A stretch of DNA of 64,000 nt from Auanema rhodensis (Eukaryota > Nematoda > Chromadorea > Rhabditida > Rhabditidae), in the NCBI GenBank assembly GCA_964057225.1, contig OZ059894.1, positions 13,278,131-13,342,130 on the forward strand, read 5' to 3'. Below, piece after piece: positions 11,587-20,619 of the stretch. How positions within the stretch are numbered: the stretch's first letter is position 1; each line of letters opens with the position of its first letter. The translations under genes were made by a program, and so were the position numbers. The notes beneath the pieces are model-generated. The model was not told where the DNA came from, searched no databases, and saw nothing but the letters and a program-made list of their open reading frames with translations.

Positions 11587-11931
11587 TTGATAGGGGACAT
11601 AGCGAAAGCGTTCCATCATAGAATAGAATTAGACGAAAGTCATAGAAATTTAACAAGATTTTTATGGGTGAAAGACATTCAAAAAGAAACGCAGAAAAAT
11701 AACATTCTAAACTTACGATTTACAAGAATACCTTTTGGAGTGAACAGTTCATCGTTCCTATTAGCAGCAAGCATAATTTATTTTTTAAAAACGGAAAAAA
11801 GTGAAATCTCAGAAAATGTATTGAAGAACATTTATGTAGACGAAAATAAAAATCAAATTTTCAAATTTACGTTACGTGAACGTCACGTAAAGTCACGCAG
11901 CCAAAAATCATATATAAAGAACAGAATCTAA
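11587..11931 (+). pseudogene. BEL RT fragment (duplicate copy)
   Basis: Second copy of the RT piece at 7888-8232. It differs by one residue (Pro to Ser) caused by the C/T change at 11752. The protease scrap upstream (11130-11250) is also duplicated. Confidence 0.7.
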
Positions 11932-12081
11932 CAGAAAAAATAATTTCTCATGAAGGAACAAAACGATGAAGAACTACTTCTGGAGAAAGGAAATGAAGAA
12001 AACAAAACAGCCACCAATCTCATGGAAAGAATATCTTTTCTAGAAAACACGTGGTTACTATGTGTGAAACACTAACGAAAT

Positions 12082-12389
12082 TGAATGATATGTACTCTGA
12101 AAAGAGATAAGTAGTAAACAACCAGAAAAGAAAGATGGTCCATCAAATACAACATATAAACCAAAGTTATACTGTAAAATCTGTAAAAAAGAACACAATA
12201 CGGAAAAATGTTCCCAAAATCCATCTAAACTTTCTAAGTTTATCAAAGCAGTTTTTATGAAGTTATGTTTACTATGTCTTAGAAGACATGAAGGAGAATG
12301 CACAAAAACAAAAATTTGTAAATTTTGTAAATTGAAGCAGTATAATTTTATTATCTGCCTATGTACCAAACGAAAATAAACTTTTTCAA
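12082..12389 (+). pseudogene. BEL gag zinc-knuckle fragment (duplicate copy)
   Basis: Duplicate of 8383-8690. The surrounding inverted-repeat arm continues to 12946. Confidence 0.65.
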
Positions 12390-12948
12390 ATGAAATAAAA
12401 TGAATTCTTTCATAAAACATATTAAACAACCTGATTTGGGCTGGAATGTTTCATATACTATACGAAATATAATGAAAGTAACGGAGAAACTATTAAAAAA
12501 GTAAAAATTCATTAAATAACAAAATCATCCTGAAAAGAAACTATTGAATAATCATTTATTCTCATTTGGATTGAGAAAACCGGTCGTATACGCGTCAAGT
12601 GATAAGCGCGTGAAATTGACGTAACGAGGACAATAAAATTATCTTTCAGTTCACATTGTTGACTCATAGCGCGTAGTCGCGTTTATTATTAACTGTATTG
12701 CCATTTATTTATTGAATAAACCATTTTCTCTATATTCTGTATATTTTCGGAATATTTGATGCAACTACGCTCATGTTATGCCAGCAACAGAAAGATCATT
12801 CCGTATTTGTCGCTAAAATGGCCACCTCATTCCACTCATATTATCAGAAAATGCTCGAAGATGACGAAAACGTTTCGAGAAGAGCAGCCTTATTTGATCC
12901 AAGTTTGGAGTAACAAATATTGTGGTACATGCATGGAAAAATTTTTGT

Positions 12949-13419
12949 TTTTTACTGGAGCAATCATTGGCTAAATCTAATTATACTGCTCGTGTACACA
13001 GGCCAGTAATTAACATAATCCAAACCTTCTTGTCATAATTACTATTTGTTTTTACTAATAACGGACCGGCGTAATCAACACCTATATTTTCGAAAGGTTT
13101 ATATTTTAGGACTCTTTCTTTTGGTAATTGAGGATAGTTTGGGTATTTATATGGCCTTTTACTTTTTTTTACACGTACTTTTTTGTTACTCCAATCAATC
13201 TTTCATAAAATCCTTAGCGAATGTTTTTGTTCCAAAAAAAAGAATTGGATACTGTTTGTTACCATTTTTTAAGTTGCCTAATCGGCCTCGAACTCTTAAT
13301 ATTTTAGAATCATCTGTAATTATATCCAATTTCTTGTATTTTTCTTATTTAAGCAAATCGCTGTTCTGCTTTTGATGACATTTTATCACAAGTTGTTGAA
13401 TCATTCTGTTTTTTTGTCA
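12949..13419 (-). pseudogene. BEL integrase fragment (duplicate copy)
   Basis: Duplicate of 9250-9720, with the same stops. Confidence 0.65.
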
Positions 13420-13651
13420 AAGTATCTTTTTTATTGAAATTCTCAAGCAGATTTTGATTTGTTTTTCTGATATTTGTTTGCATTTTAGTGATGAAAATTA
13501 AAACTGGGCGAATTATGTTAATGAACTTTGAATACGATGAAAACTATTGTGCCAAGAAATCTAAATCTTGATTCTCAGCTGGTTTTATTTCAGATTTTAG
13601 CAACAAAGTCACTATTTTCAGTTGAGGTTCATCACAATACTTTTCTATAAC

Positions 13652-14417
13652 TTATTTCAATGTTTTCATGTGCAAATTGCGTTCTTTTTCTGCTTTATAC
13701 CATTGAGGACCTTCGATCCATTGCATGTATGTTTCATCGGGTTTTTCTAAACTTCTCGTAGGTAAATCGGCAGGATTAAACTTTGTATTCACATAAAAAA
13801 ATTCAGTTTTTCGGTTTCCTTGTTCAATTTCGGTTATTAATTCTGTTATCTTGTTCAATCTGCTACGTACATATATTTTTTACGTTGGATTCTTATGTAA
13901 CCAACATAGAACAACCTGTGAATCAGTGAAAATTTTGATATTTTTGATTTTACGTTTATTTCTTTAATATTTTCATTCAACATTTTCATCCCGAGAAGAA
14001 TAGCAGTTAGTTCCTTCATTGGTATGGTTCCTTCAACCATTGTGGATGATTTAGAGCATAAAAAATCTATTTTTTCAATTTTTTCATAAATATTTATACT
14101 CATCACATATGCGACGACCGCTATGACATCTTTAGACGCGTCAGTGAATAATAAAAATTCATATTTTTGAGGTGTATCGCTTGTTTCATCGATAATTGCT
14201 CTTTTGATTTCAACTTTTTCGTTTTCGATCTTTTCCATACTGATTGTTGTCTTTCTGGTATTTGTTTGTCCCATCCTATTTTGGAATCCCTAATTTCTCT
14301 CAAAAATAACCTTAGTTTTAATGTTAGAGGTTGTGTTTTACCGAGGGGGTCAAATATTGAGTTTATATAGCTGAAAATTCCTCTTTTGGTGATAGATTTG
14401 AAAAAATTTGAAAGCAT
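13652..14417 (-). pseudogene. BEL RT tail / RNase H fragment (duplicate copy)
   Basis: Duplicate of 9953-10718 with no difference seen in the translated segments. Confidence 0.72.
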
Positions 14418-14433
14418 TTTCTGATAATATGAG

Positions 14434-14549
14434 TGAAATGATTTGAATGGTTTTTATCAAGTACTTTTTTGTTACTCCAATCAATCTTTCATTAAATCCT
14501 CCTTTCCATGGTGAATAAGAAGTTATTTTTCGCTAGTTTACATGCTTTT
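14434..14549 (-). pseudogene. BEL integrase C-core scrap (duplicate copy)
   Basis: Duplicate of 10735-10850. Confidence 0.55.
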
Positions 14550-14603
14550 TTTCCATGAAAGTTTCGAAACTTTTGTCAGTTTTTATAACTGACTGCCGTT
14601 GTC

Positions 14604-14971
14604 TTATATTATTATTGATGGTACTCGTTTTCGAGTCAAAACTATAGAGAGAGATGAATCGCCAAAAGTGAAATTAGTAATGTTGTGATAATTAGATGAC
14701 TTGTGAGAAATAATCATTACTTTAGATTTTTCGGTGTTGACTTTCATACCGTTATCATGACACCATTTGTAAAGAAAATTAAGAGCATTTTGAAGGCTAT
14801 CAGGGTTACAACTATGAAGTTTTAGATCATCAGCATATAACATGGGATGAACATCGAATGTGAATACGGAAGTTATATTGTTTTTGTAAAACAGTAACAG
14901 TAGAGGGCTAAGAACTGTTCCTTGAGGAACCCCACATGTAAGCCTAACAGGGTCGGATAGACTTTTGTTGA
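14604..14971 (-). pseudogene. LINE (non-LTR) reverse transcriptase fragment
   Basis: Reads through two diagnostic RT blocks of jockey/CR1-type LINEs: CGVPQGTVLSPLLL and, about 30 residues on, MLYADDLKLHSC with the catalytic YADD. The frame stays open from about 14971 to 14604. At 14972 it is interrupted by the outer end of a Gypsy LTR, which probably inserted into this LINE. No endonuclease domain or 3' tail is visible. Confidence 0.8.
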
Positions 14972-15367
14972 TGTGTAATATCCTTGGTTTGGATATTAAT
15001 GTTCCGTGTTATTGACCCTTAGACTGATTTGTTGTAAAAGAAACATTAAGATTTGATGAAGAGAGAAAGATTTATTATAAATAAAAAACATTTAAACAAT
15101 AAACAAATAAAGATAAAAATAAGTCCGCCAACTGAAGATTCAGTTGAATGGCAAGCTTATATAGCGAATGTTATCAGCATTTTCCACGCAAGGTTTTAAG
15201 TTGTCAATGACAATTGTAATTATCTTGGAAAATGCTGAGGTTGTAAAATATAACTGATAACATAATACACTAAGACAAGAAATTAGAATTATAAAATATA
15301 AAATACAGAATAAAGAAATTCATAACAATTATAGAAAGAATAAAGAACAGAATTATAAAGTATTATA
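14972..15367 (-). repeat. Gypsy LTR (3' LTR of G2)
   Basis: About 396 bp, aligned end to end with the LTR at 23655-24056. It starts TGTGTAATATCC on the plus strand. Read in element orientation it has a TATATAAG box (plus strand CTTATATA, around 15157-15165). It differs from the other LTR at many positions, including the outer end (TTATA instead of AACA). Confidence 0.85.
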
Positions 15368-15417
15368 TGCTACCGCTTTTGAAGTCCTGTGTCCGGGTAT
15401 AAGGTTTGTAAAATTTT

Positions 15418-15610
15418 TCATAATGTTGCAGCAGGCTTTTTGATGTGATCCTTATGTACTTTTCTCATCTTCTCTTGACTTGTTTCCAATTCTTCATATG
15501 AGTTGTATACGCCTGTAATTTTGAACGGTCCTTTATAAGTAGGTCGCAATTTGCCGTGAACCGTCATATCCTTAAATAGTACCATTTCACCTATTTCAAA
15601 TGTACGTGAT
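15418..15610 (-). pseudogene. Gypsy integrase C-terminal fragment
   Basis: About 60 codons matching the C-terminus of the polyprotein at 24114-24310 (EIGEMVLFKDMTVHGKLRP, KGPFKITGVYNSYEELE). This is the SH3-like integrase tail. It is cut upstream by Maverick A. Confidence 0.85.
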
Positions 15611-15780
15611 AGTAGAGAGCCGTGCAAAATTTACTAACCACGCCCCCAAACAGCTGTCAAAAACATACTTTTGGGGGCGTCAGCTGCTAAAAACATACTT
15701 TTGGGGCGCGTCAGCTGTCAAAAACATATTTTTGAGCGTCAGCTGTTAAAATCATATTTTGGGATCATGGTTCATGGATT
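15611..15780 (+). repeat. Maverick A left TIR with CAGCTG tandem units
   Basis: The terminal sequence AGTAGAGAGCC leads to four tandem units of about 30 bp. Each begins CAGCTG followed by a TNAAAANCATA core and a G-rich run (around 15650, 15680, 15712 and 15738). The same arrangement, reversed, closes the right ends at 35211 and 57303. Confidence 0.88.
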
Positions 15781-16195
15781 CTCCTTTTTTAAATTTAAAA
15801 ATCATGATTTAAAGCATGATTTTTTTTTTAAATCAAATTTAAATATGCTTTTTTAAATGTATATATATAATTATATATTTTGAATTAATTTTTAAATATA
15901 TTAAGTGAAAAAAAAAATCTAAATTTTAAATATTTAAATTATATTTAAATTTTATATTTATAAATTATATTTAAATTATATTTAACCTTTATATATTTAA
16001 ATTATATTTAAATTTTAAATATATTAATTTGTTTTAAAATTTTATCACTTTATTCATTTATTATATTTATTAATTATGTTTGTTTACTTATTTTGTTTAC
16101 TTATTTTGTTTATTATGTTATAATATTGTGTTTTTTTTACTGTTTTTATTTTTAAAGATCAATAAAATTTTTGCATGTAGATAATTTTGTTCACC
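15781..16195. other. AT-rich low-complexity subterminal region
   Basis: More than 400 bp of TTAAAT/ATATTTAAA-type sequence with no coding potential. It matches 47710-48110 in Maverick C and is therefore part of the element. Confidence 0.8.
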
Positions 16196-16216
16196 GTACT
16201 TGTTATGGGTAATTCA

Positions 16217-16360
16217 ATGGAACACATATCGAAAGTTAATTCGATAAGAACGATATGAAATACCAAAATTTAATGGAACACATATCGAAGGTTAATTCGA
16301 TAAGAACGATATGAAATACCAAAATTTAATGGAACACATATCGAAGGTTAATTCGATAAG
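16217..16360 (+). repeat. Subterminal 56-bp iterons (3 copies)
   Basis: Three direct repeats starting at 16217, 16273 and 16329. Each holds CATATCGAAGGTTAATTCGA followed by TAAG; the third is partial. The core is present in Maverick C (48135-48285) and, inverted, in right arms (34562-34660, 56835-56870). Confidence 0.88.
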
Positions 16361-17178
16361 AAATTATTAATTTTTGAAATTACAAATTGTTATTAATTAT
16401 ATTTATTCTAACAAGTAAAGGTTTCAAATTATAATAAAAGATTAGTTTTAAACTTTATTTTACTAATATAACAATACAATAACTAAATAGAGCACACATT
16501 GAAGGTAAATACAATAAGATTAACAAACAGTTGCGCTGACCTCAACGCCACGCATTTCGAGGGGTAATAAACACTAATAACTGCACTGTGGGGGTTTAAA
16601 TATAGTATAAACATTTTAACATTTCAAAAGTTTTAGTTTCGTAATATAATCATTATTAAATATTCAAGAATGAAATATTTTTACATATAAAACGTTGGCA
16701 GACATATGTTTTGTGCTACAATATGGGTGTAAAAGTATACTATGAATAATATATGAGCTATTAAGCAAAGTTTAAAAAGCCTAAATGTTTTACAGAGATG
16801 GCTGTTGTTTATGGCACAAACGGTAAACAATAATGTTTAAAGAGATGTAAAAACTAATTAATATGCAGATTGTTTACAGGTTCAGAGTGCGCCAACTGCT
16901 GGCAACTGTCGATGAGATGAGTATATCTGCATAAATATGCTGTAAAATCTAATTAATAAAAGAATTTCATCAGCAAACTTGATTGTAACACAATGGGTTG
17001 TACTTTACAAAAATCTTCGTATAAAAGGTTGGCAATTTTGCTACATTTACATTTCAGCTCTGCCAACTATCCGAGGATCCGACGTTTCACCATCTCCTGC
17101 CACTCTTTGCCAATCGCCATAGACTGCTCCTCTCTGCAAGTTTGCCTTATATTTTAGAAAGTTGGATCTTTAGCGGAA
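16361..17178. other. Non-coding spacer upstream of the Cys-rich gene
   Basis: AT-rich and conserved almost base for base in Maverick C (48290-49106). No ORF or RNA gene is recognised. It presumably holds the promoter of the gene starting at 17179. Confidence 0.6.
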
Positions 17179-17763
17179 ATGAAGCGTGCTGTACTTGCTG
17201 ATGTGACAAATGTTGTGCGCAAATCGCCTGAACCTGAAGTACCACGACCACCCACACCAGCTCCAAATTTTACAAATTTTGGTATGAACCTTAACTTGTA
17301 TTTTTTAAATCTTTAATTTAGATTCACCAATAAAGCAGATGGAGATTCTGAGAGAGAGCACTCCACCAAGGAGTGTATTAATGAGACCAATTTGTCTTTG
17401 CAAAACTTGTAGGGAATCATTGCAGGTTATAGACGAGTATCACTGTTTCAGCCTTTGTATAAAGTGTAGAGGAAGGAATGATGCGTTGGGTCTTTTGAAG
17501 GAATTTCGTCACTATAAGCCCGAAAACTTTTCTATTAATGTAAGCTTGCATATTTATTTATTTTCAATTTTATCATTTTTTAGATGCGCTCTTATAACAC
17601 CATGACGTGCAAGCAATTGTTGAACAATATGGGCTATATTGTTATATATGCAGATGAGGCTACTGTAAAGACTTTTGGTTATAAGCAGAATGTATTCTAC
17701 TTTAAACTAAGTCCAGAAGCACTCAACCTGAACATGTTTATCCGCTTTGATCCTTCATTTTGA
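17179..17763 (+). CDS. Three-exon Cys-rich Maverick protein of unknown function
   Basis: The exons run from the ATG at 17179 to the GTATGA donor near 17282, then from about 17323 to the GTAAGC donor near 17539, then from about 17583 to the TGA at 17761-17763. Both introns are about 40-44 nt GT-AG. The product is about 165 aa with an acidic Pro-rich N-terminus (EPEVPRPPTP), a possible zinc site (CLCKTC, then CFSLCIKC) and a C-terminal part with FGYKQNVFYFKLS. A diverged homologue at 32877-33470 (minus) has introns at the same two places and keeps the Cys residues, which supports a real spliced gene. I do not recognise the family. Its position next to the TIR and opposite the integrase suggests an early or regulatory role, but that is a guess. 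Confidence 0.75.
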
Positions 17764-18057
17764 CTACAACAAGCACAAATAGTACAATTGGCGTTTTATT
17801 CTTGTTTTGTTATGTGGCATTTTTATATTCTCAGCCGTAACATTTTTTTTTCCAGCTCTTGCGAATATCCATCAATGGATCATCAATTGAGGACGAATGA
17901 TCAACCAACTGGTAAGAATTTGAAAATTTGAATAGTCTACATTTTTTTTTTCCAGGTTGAATTGTTGTTTGTATTTTGCTGGTTTTTTATTGTTACATTA
18001 TGCGATATATCAAATAAATCATTTATTATAATTACAATTGTTTATAACATTGAAAAA
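17764..18057. other. Intergenic spacer with shared poly(A) signals
   Basis: Lies between the convergent Cys-rich gene and integrase. Around 17857-17960 it has a TTTCCAG/GTAAG pair enclosing a 60-nt segment with a 13-codon ORF. AATAAATCATTTATTA near 18015-18030 could serve as a poly(A) signal in both directions. I see no larger gene. Confidence 0.5.
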
Positions 18058-19125
18058 TTATACATTTAAATTTTCTGCATCTATCCATTCATTAAAGTTG
18101 TCGGGATATCCACTCCATTTTACAAATACTTGACGTTTACCGCTTCGAGTACGCTCTTTTAAAACTTTTTCTATATAGTACTGGTTGCTTTTATTAGTAG
18201 CCAAGACAAGTTCAGGTTTGTAGAATATTCCCTTTATACGTTCACCATTATAATCTACAAGTTTATACACGGTTGGGTTTCCGGTTACAACCTCATCAAT
18301 TGTGAATAGCTCCATTGTATATCCAGACTCGTAGCTTTTTTCAAAAGTACGCCTATTTTTGCTTATGCGAACAGTATCACCAATTTTAAAGCGGCTTTTA
18401 ACAGCTGGTGCATATTCTTCAATGAATATATTTGCTTTAACATCAATGGGCCGCATTTTAATTGACCGATTATAAGATTTGTTTATTCCTTCAACCAAAT
18501 CATCTAGGATATCAATCCAACGATGATTATTCTTGTAATAGAGATATTTCATCATGCGTGTTTTTAAAGTTCTATTTGCTCGCTCCACCATTGCAGCCTT
18601 TTGTGGTGAACTTGTAGATCCGTGCAGTATGGCAAACTTTTTGAATAGTTTTTCACAATGACTATTATAAAACTCTGTGCCATTATCAGTAATCAACTGA
18701 ATTGGTATAAAATTCTTGAATAAATTTTCAAATGCACTAGCAACCTCTATACCACCTTTAGTTTTCAAAGGCCTAACATATAACATGCGTGTATAAACAT
18801 CAATCATCGTCAACATGTAAGCATAGCCGTCGTTCAATTTTTTATATTTTTGCATATCAACCAAATCTGCTTGCACTGTTAGAAATCGACCACATCCTCT
18901 AGTCTTTCTAGTCTGCATACGCATTCTGGTTGGTTTATGCCGTGTAAAAGTTTCAGAATCTTGCAAAAAATCATCAACTTGTACCTTTGAAATGCCATGT
19001 TTTCGTGCTTGCGAAAATAAATTCTTGGCTGATGTATATGAAGCTGGATGTTTTATATCGTAATAAATGCTCGCCAAAATATCATTTCCATAATCTAATG
19101 TAGAACCTTTTACGACCTTGGCCAT
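18058..19125 (-). CDS. Maverick integrase, retroviral-type with C-terminal chromodomain
   Basis: A protein of 355 aa that cuts and joins Maverick ends. The ATG at 19123-19125 is chosen because it is also conserved in fragment B (35726) and gives the start MAKxVxxSTLDYG. The rve core shows the catalytic acids: Asp at about 87 (VQADLVDM), Asp at about 147 (ITDNGTEF) and Glu at about 181 (VERANRTLK). The D-to-E spacing is slightly shorter than the usual 35 by my count. An SH3-like region (FKIGDTVRISKNRRTF) follows, then a chromodomain at about 305-352 (YYIEKVLKERT, VFVKWSGYP, EWIDAENL) that could target methylated histone tails. The start overlaps the upstream 238-aa ORF by 44 nt in another frame. 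The frame is intact from start to stop. Confidence 0.9.
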   Translation of the reverse strand: MAKVVKGSTLDYGNDILASIYYDIKHPASYTSAKNLFSQARKHGISKVQVDDFLQDSETFTRHKPTRMRMQTRKTRGCGRFLTVQADLVDMQKYKKLNDGYAYMLTMIDVYTRMLYVRPLKTKGGIEVASAFENLFKNFIPIQLITDNGTEFYNSHCEKLFKKFAILHGSTSSPQKAAMVERANRTLKTRMMKYLYYKNNHRWIDILDDLVEGINKSYNRSIKMRPIDVKANIFIEEYAPAVKSRFKIGDTVRISKNRRTFEKSYESGYTMELFTIDEVVTGNPTVYKLVDYNGERIKGIFYKPELVLATNKSNQYYIEKVLKERTRSGKRQVFVKWSGYPDNFNEWIDAENLNV

Positions 19126-19798
19126 TCTGTGAGTCTCCTTCTTGTGGTGTGTAATATGATTCGGCGGCAGTATCAAAAGTCTTTGACCTTTTACTTTTCA
19201 GTGTACGAACCGGTGATGGTGAATATCGAATAACAGCTTTACGATGACGAGGCGTTCTAGGTAATATAGTAGAGTCCAAGTCTGTAACAGCCGGTTCAGC
19301 TCTAGTTACAACGTCAACTGAATCATTGTCAGCCGACTCTCTTCTAGTTTGTTTCTTGTTAGAACTAGATACGCCTTTACTGGCTAAAAACTTTGACAAG
19401 ACTGAAAATCCATTGGGCTCCGTTTTTGTTTTATCCAATACAAAATCTAAAATTTTTGTAATATTCGTGTTTGGTACAGCCTCATTATTAATCACAAGTT
19501 GGTTATTCTTGTTTGTGCGCACCTCTGGAAATTTCTCCCACAAATTGTTATACTTTCTTGGCAACTTGTATTCTGGCAATAGAGGTGGATCAGCATTTTC
19601 CACTTGTACTGATATGGGCGCATCTATACTTTCTCTATAGTTTTTGAGACGAGCAATCAAGTCTTCGTATAGTTCAGCCTTTTTATAGTCGGGTATAGCT
19701 CTATTTTCTCGTAAAAGCTTCAATTCAGCATCAAACTTGTCTATATTAATTGTTTCCTCGTCGACAGGAATTAGTCGATATTTATGGTTGAGCTTCAT
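19082..19798 (-). CDS. Maverick 238-aa conserved protein, function unknown
   Basis: An intact frame of 238 codons directly upstream of integrase. The N-terminal third is charged and probably helical (DAELKLLRENRAI, LYEDLIARLKN). The middle has PPLLPEYKLPRKYNNLWEKF and a conserved ITKILDFVLDKTKTEPNGFS. The C-terminus is Ser/Arg/Lys-rich (RTPRHRKAVIRYSPSP, then GRKRFYIRLWK) and so basic. A homologue in fragment B (35212-35769) keeps the C-terminal two thirds. The start overlaps the previous gene's stop (ATGA) and its 3' end overlaps integrase by 44 nt, which points to coupled expression. A nucleic-acid-binding or structural protein is possible but I cannot assign a family. Confidence 0.78.
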   Translation of the reverse strand: MKLNHKYRLIPVDEETINIDKFDAELKLLRENRAIPDYKKAELYEDLIARLKNYRESIDAPISVQVENADPPLLPEYKLPRKYNNLWEKFPEVRTNKNNQLVINNEAVPNTNITKILDFVLDKTKTEPNGFSVLSKFLASKGVSSSNKKQTRRESADNDSVDVVTRAEPAVTDLDSTILPRTPRHRKAVIRYSPSPVRTLKSKRSKTFDTAAESYYTPQEGDSQNGQGRKRFYIRLWK

Positions 19799-20103
19799 GA
19801 TTTAAAACCAAAATAGGCAATACCACATGTAACTATTGTTTTCAATTGTTTGTGTGAAAGCGTTGCCAATAATGATTTAGCCTTTTCCGGTGTGCGTATC
19901 AAAGCTATTTGACGTAATAATGAAGATATGGGCAAGAGGGTTTTATATTCCTTGTTAGTTAAAAGAAAATTATTATTTTTCACAATATTAAATACAATTT
20001 CAACAATAATTTCAATTTGTGCAAAAGAAAATGAGGAAACAGAACAAGGAGTTTTGGCGCAAGAAGACAAAAAGTTGAAATTTGACAAAATACGACCACT
20101 CAT
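19795..20103 (-). CDS. Maverick small 102-aa conserved ORF
   Basis: A short intact frame between the ATPase remnant (12-nt gap) and the 238-aa ORF (4-nt ATGA overlap). The shape, 'LTNKEYKTLLP...LLRQIALIRTPEKAKSLLATL', resembles a small family common in animal Mavericks, with an N-terminal helix, a 'PLT...K' turn and a basic helical C-terminus. Here the usual very basic, Gly-ending tail is replaced by a Cys/Phe-containing end. The role is unknown. The family link is from memory of the general pattern and is tentative. Confidence 0.6.
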   Translation of the reverse strand: MSGRILSNFNFLSSCAKTPCSVSSFSFAQIEIIVEIVFNIVKNNNFLLTNKEYKTLLPISSLLRQIALIRTPEKAKSLLATLSHKQLKTIVTCGIAYFGFKS

Positions 20104-20115
20104 TGAACAAGCACT

Positions 20116-20547
20116 TTAAACACTAAACACATTTCTGGCAACATAAACAATAGGGTTCTCCGCTGTTATATCAGATAGTATACGCTGCTTCTCACTTGTT
20201 AAAGGATGATTGTCAATCAGTAAATGACTATAGGGAGTAGACATTGCATCATCATACGCCTCTAGAGCATTTTTGAAACGTGGCCCAAATAATTGCTGCA
20301 GACAATTACGTATTTGTAATATATCTGAATGACTTTTCATCAGTATTATATATGTACTATTGATTCGACTGGTCCTGTCCAGTTGAAATGCCGCTTGCAC
20401 AAGATTAAACACTGCCAAATTCCAGTGATGAGCCCATACTGTAAAAATGTTGTTGAGTAATTCCTTTGCTGCTTTATTCGATGAAAAAAAGTTCATCAAA
20501 TCATCCAGCACTAGTATAGTATTTACTCCCTTTTGTTCTTTTATCAA
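20116..20547 (-). pseudogene. Genome-packaging ATPase (FtsK/HerA, A32-like), C-terminal half
   Basis: About 143 codons with a Walker B-like stretch (VNTILVLDDLMNFF), a sensor-like region (LAVFNLVQAAFQ) and STYIILMKS with a following Ser/Arg-rich loop. This is the second half of the Polinton packaging ATPase that pumps DNA into the capsid. The Walker A half is missing: beyond 20547 the sequence switches to a 57-bp repeat of the gene's own interior (20560-20619 repeats 20240-20297) and then to the penton-like gene. It is therefore truncated and should be inactive. Confidence 0.72.
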
Positions 20548-20619
20548 ATCAGGATCAGAGACATTGCATCATCATACGCCTCTAGAGCATTTTTGAAACG
20601 TGGCCCAAATAATTGCTGG

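Larger units (their letters stand above)
7431..14828. repeat. 3,699-bp near-identical tandem duplication (7431-11129 and 11130-14828)
   Basis: Every landmark recurs at exactly +3699 bp (for example 7754 to 11453, 9057 to 12756, 10422 to 14121). Proteins predicted from both copies are identical except at 8053 versus 11752 (C/T), the one substitution I noticed by eye. The join at 11129/11130 links a LINE RT fragment to the BEL protease remnant in mid-sequence, with at most an AT microhomology. The two copies must be either a very recent duplication or an assembly duplication. Confidence 0.92.
14972..15610 (-). mobile_element. Gypsy element, 3' end (G2)
   Basis: Same family as 23655-32108. It consists of a 3' LTR (14972-15367) and the last part of the integrase, cut at 15610 by the left TIR of Maverick A. 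The Gypsy does not continue on the far side of Maverick A, so this is not a simple nested insertion. Confidence 0.88.

Noticed and set aside
15604..15616. Six-base target duplication for Maverick A or C
   Set aside because: I compared all four outer flanks with two choices of terminus and found no match.
16217..16360. Regular direct repeats that might suggest a CRISPR array
   Set aside because: Contiguous 56-bp units without unique spacers, in a eukaryotic transposon end; no cas genes.
17857..17960. Tiny exon-like segment with a 13-codon ORF between a CAG acceptor and a GTAAG donor
   Set aside because: Too short to support as a gene. The segment is present in A and C but its reading frame is not convincingly conserved in the inverted arm, so it is noted only as spacer content.
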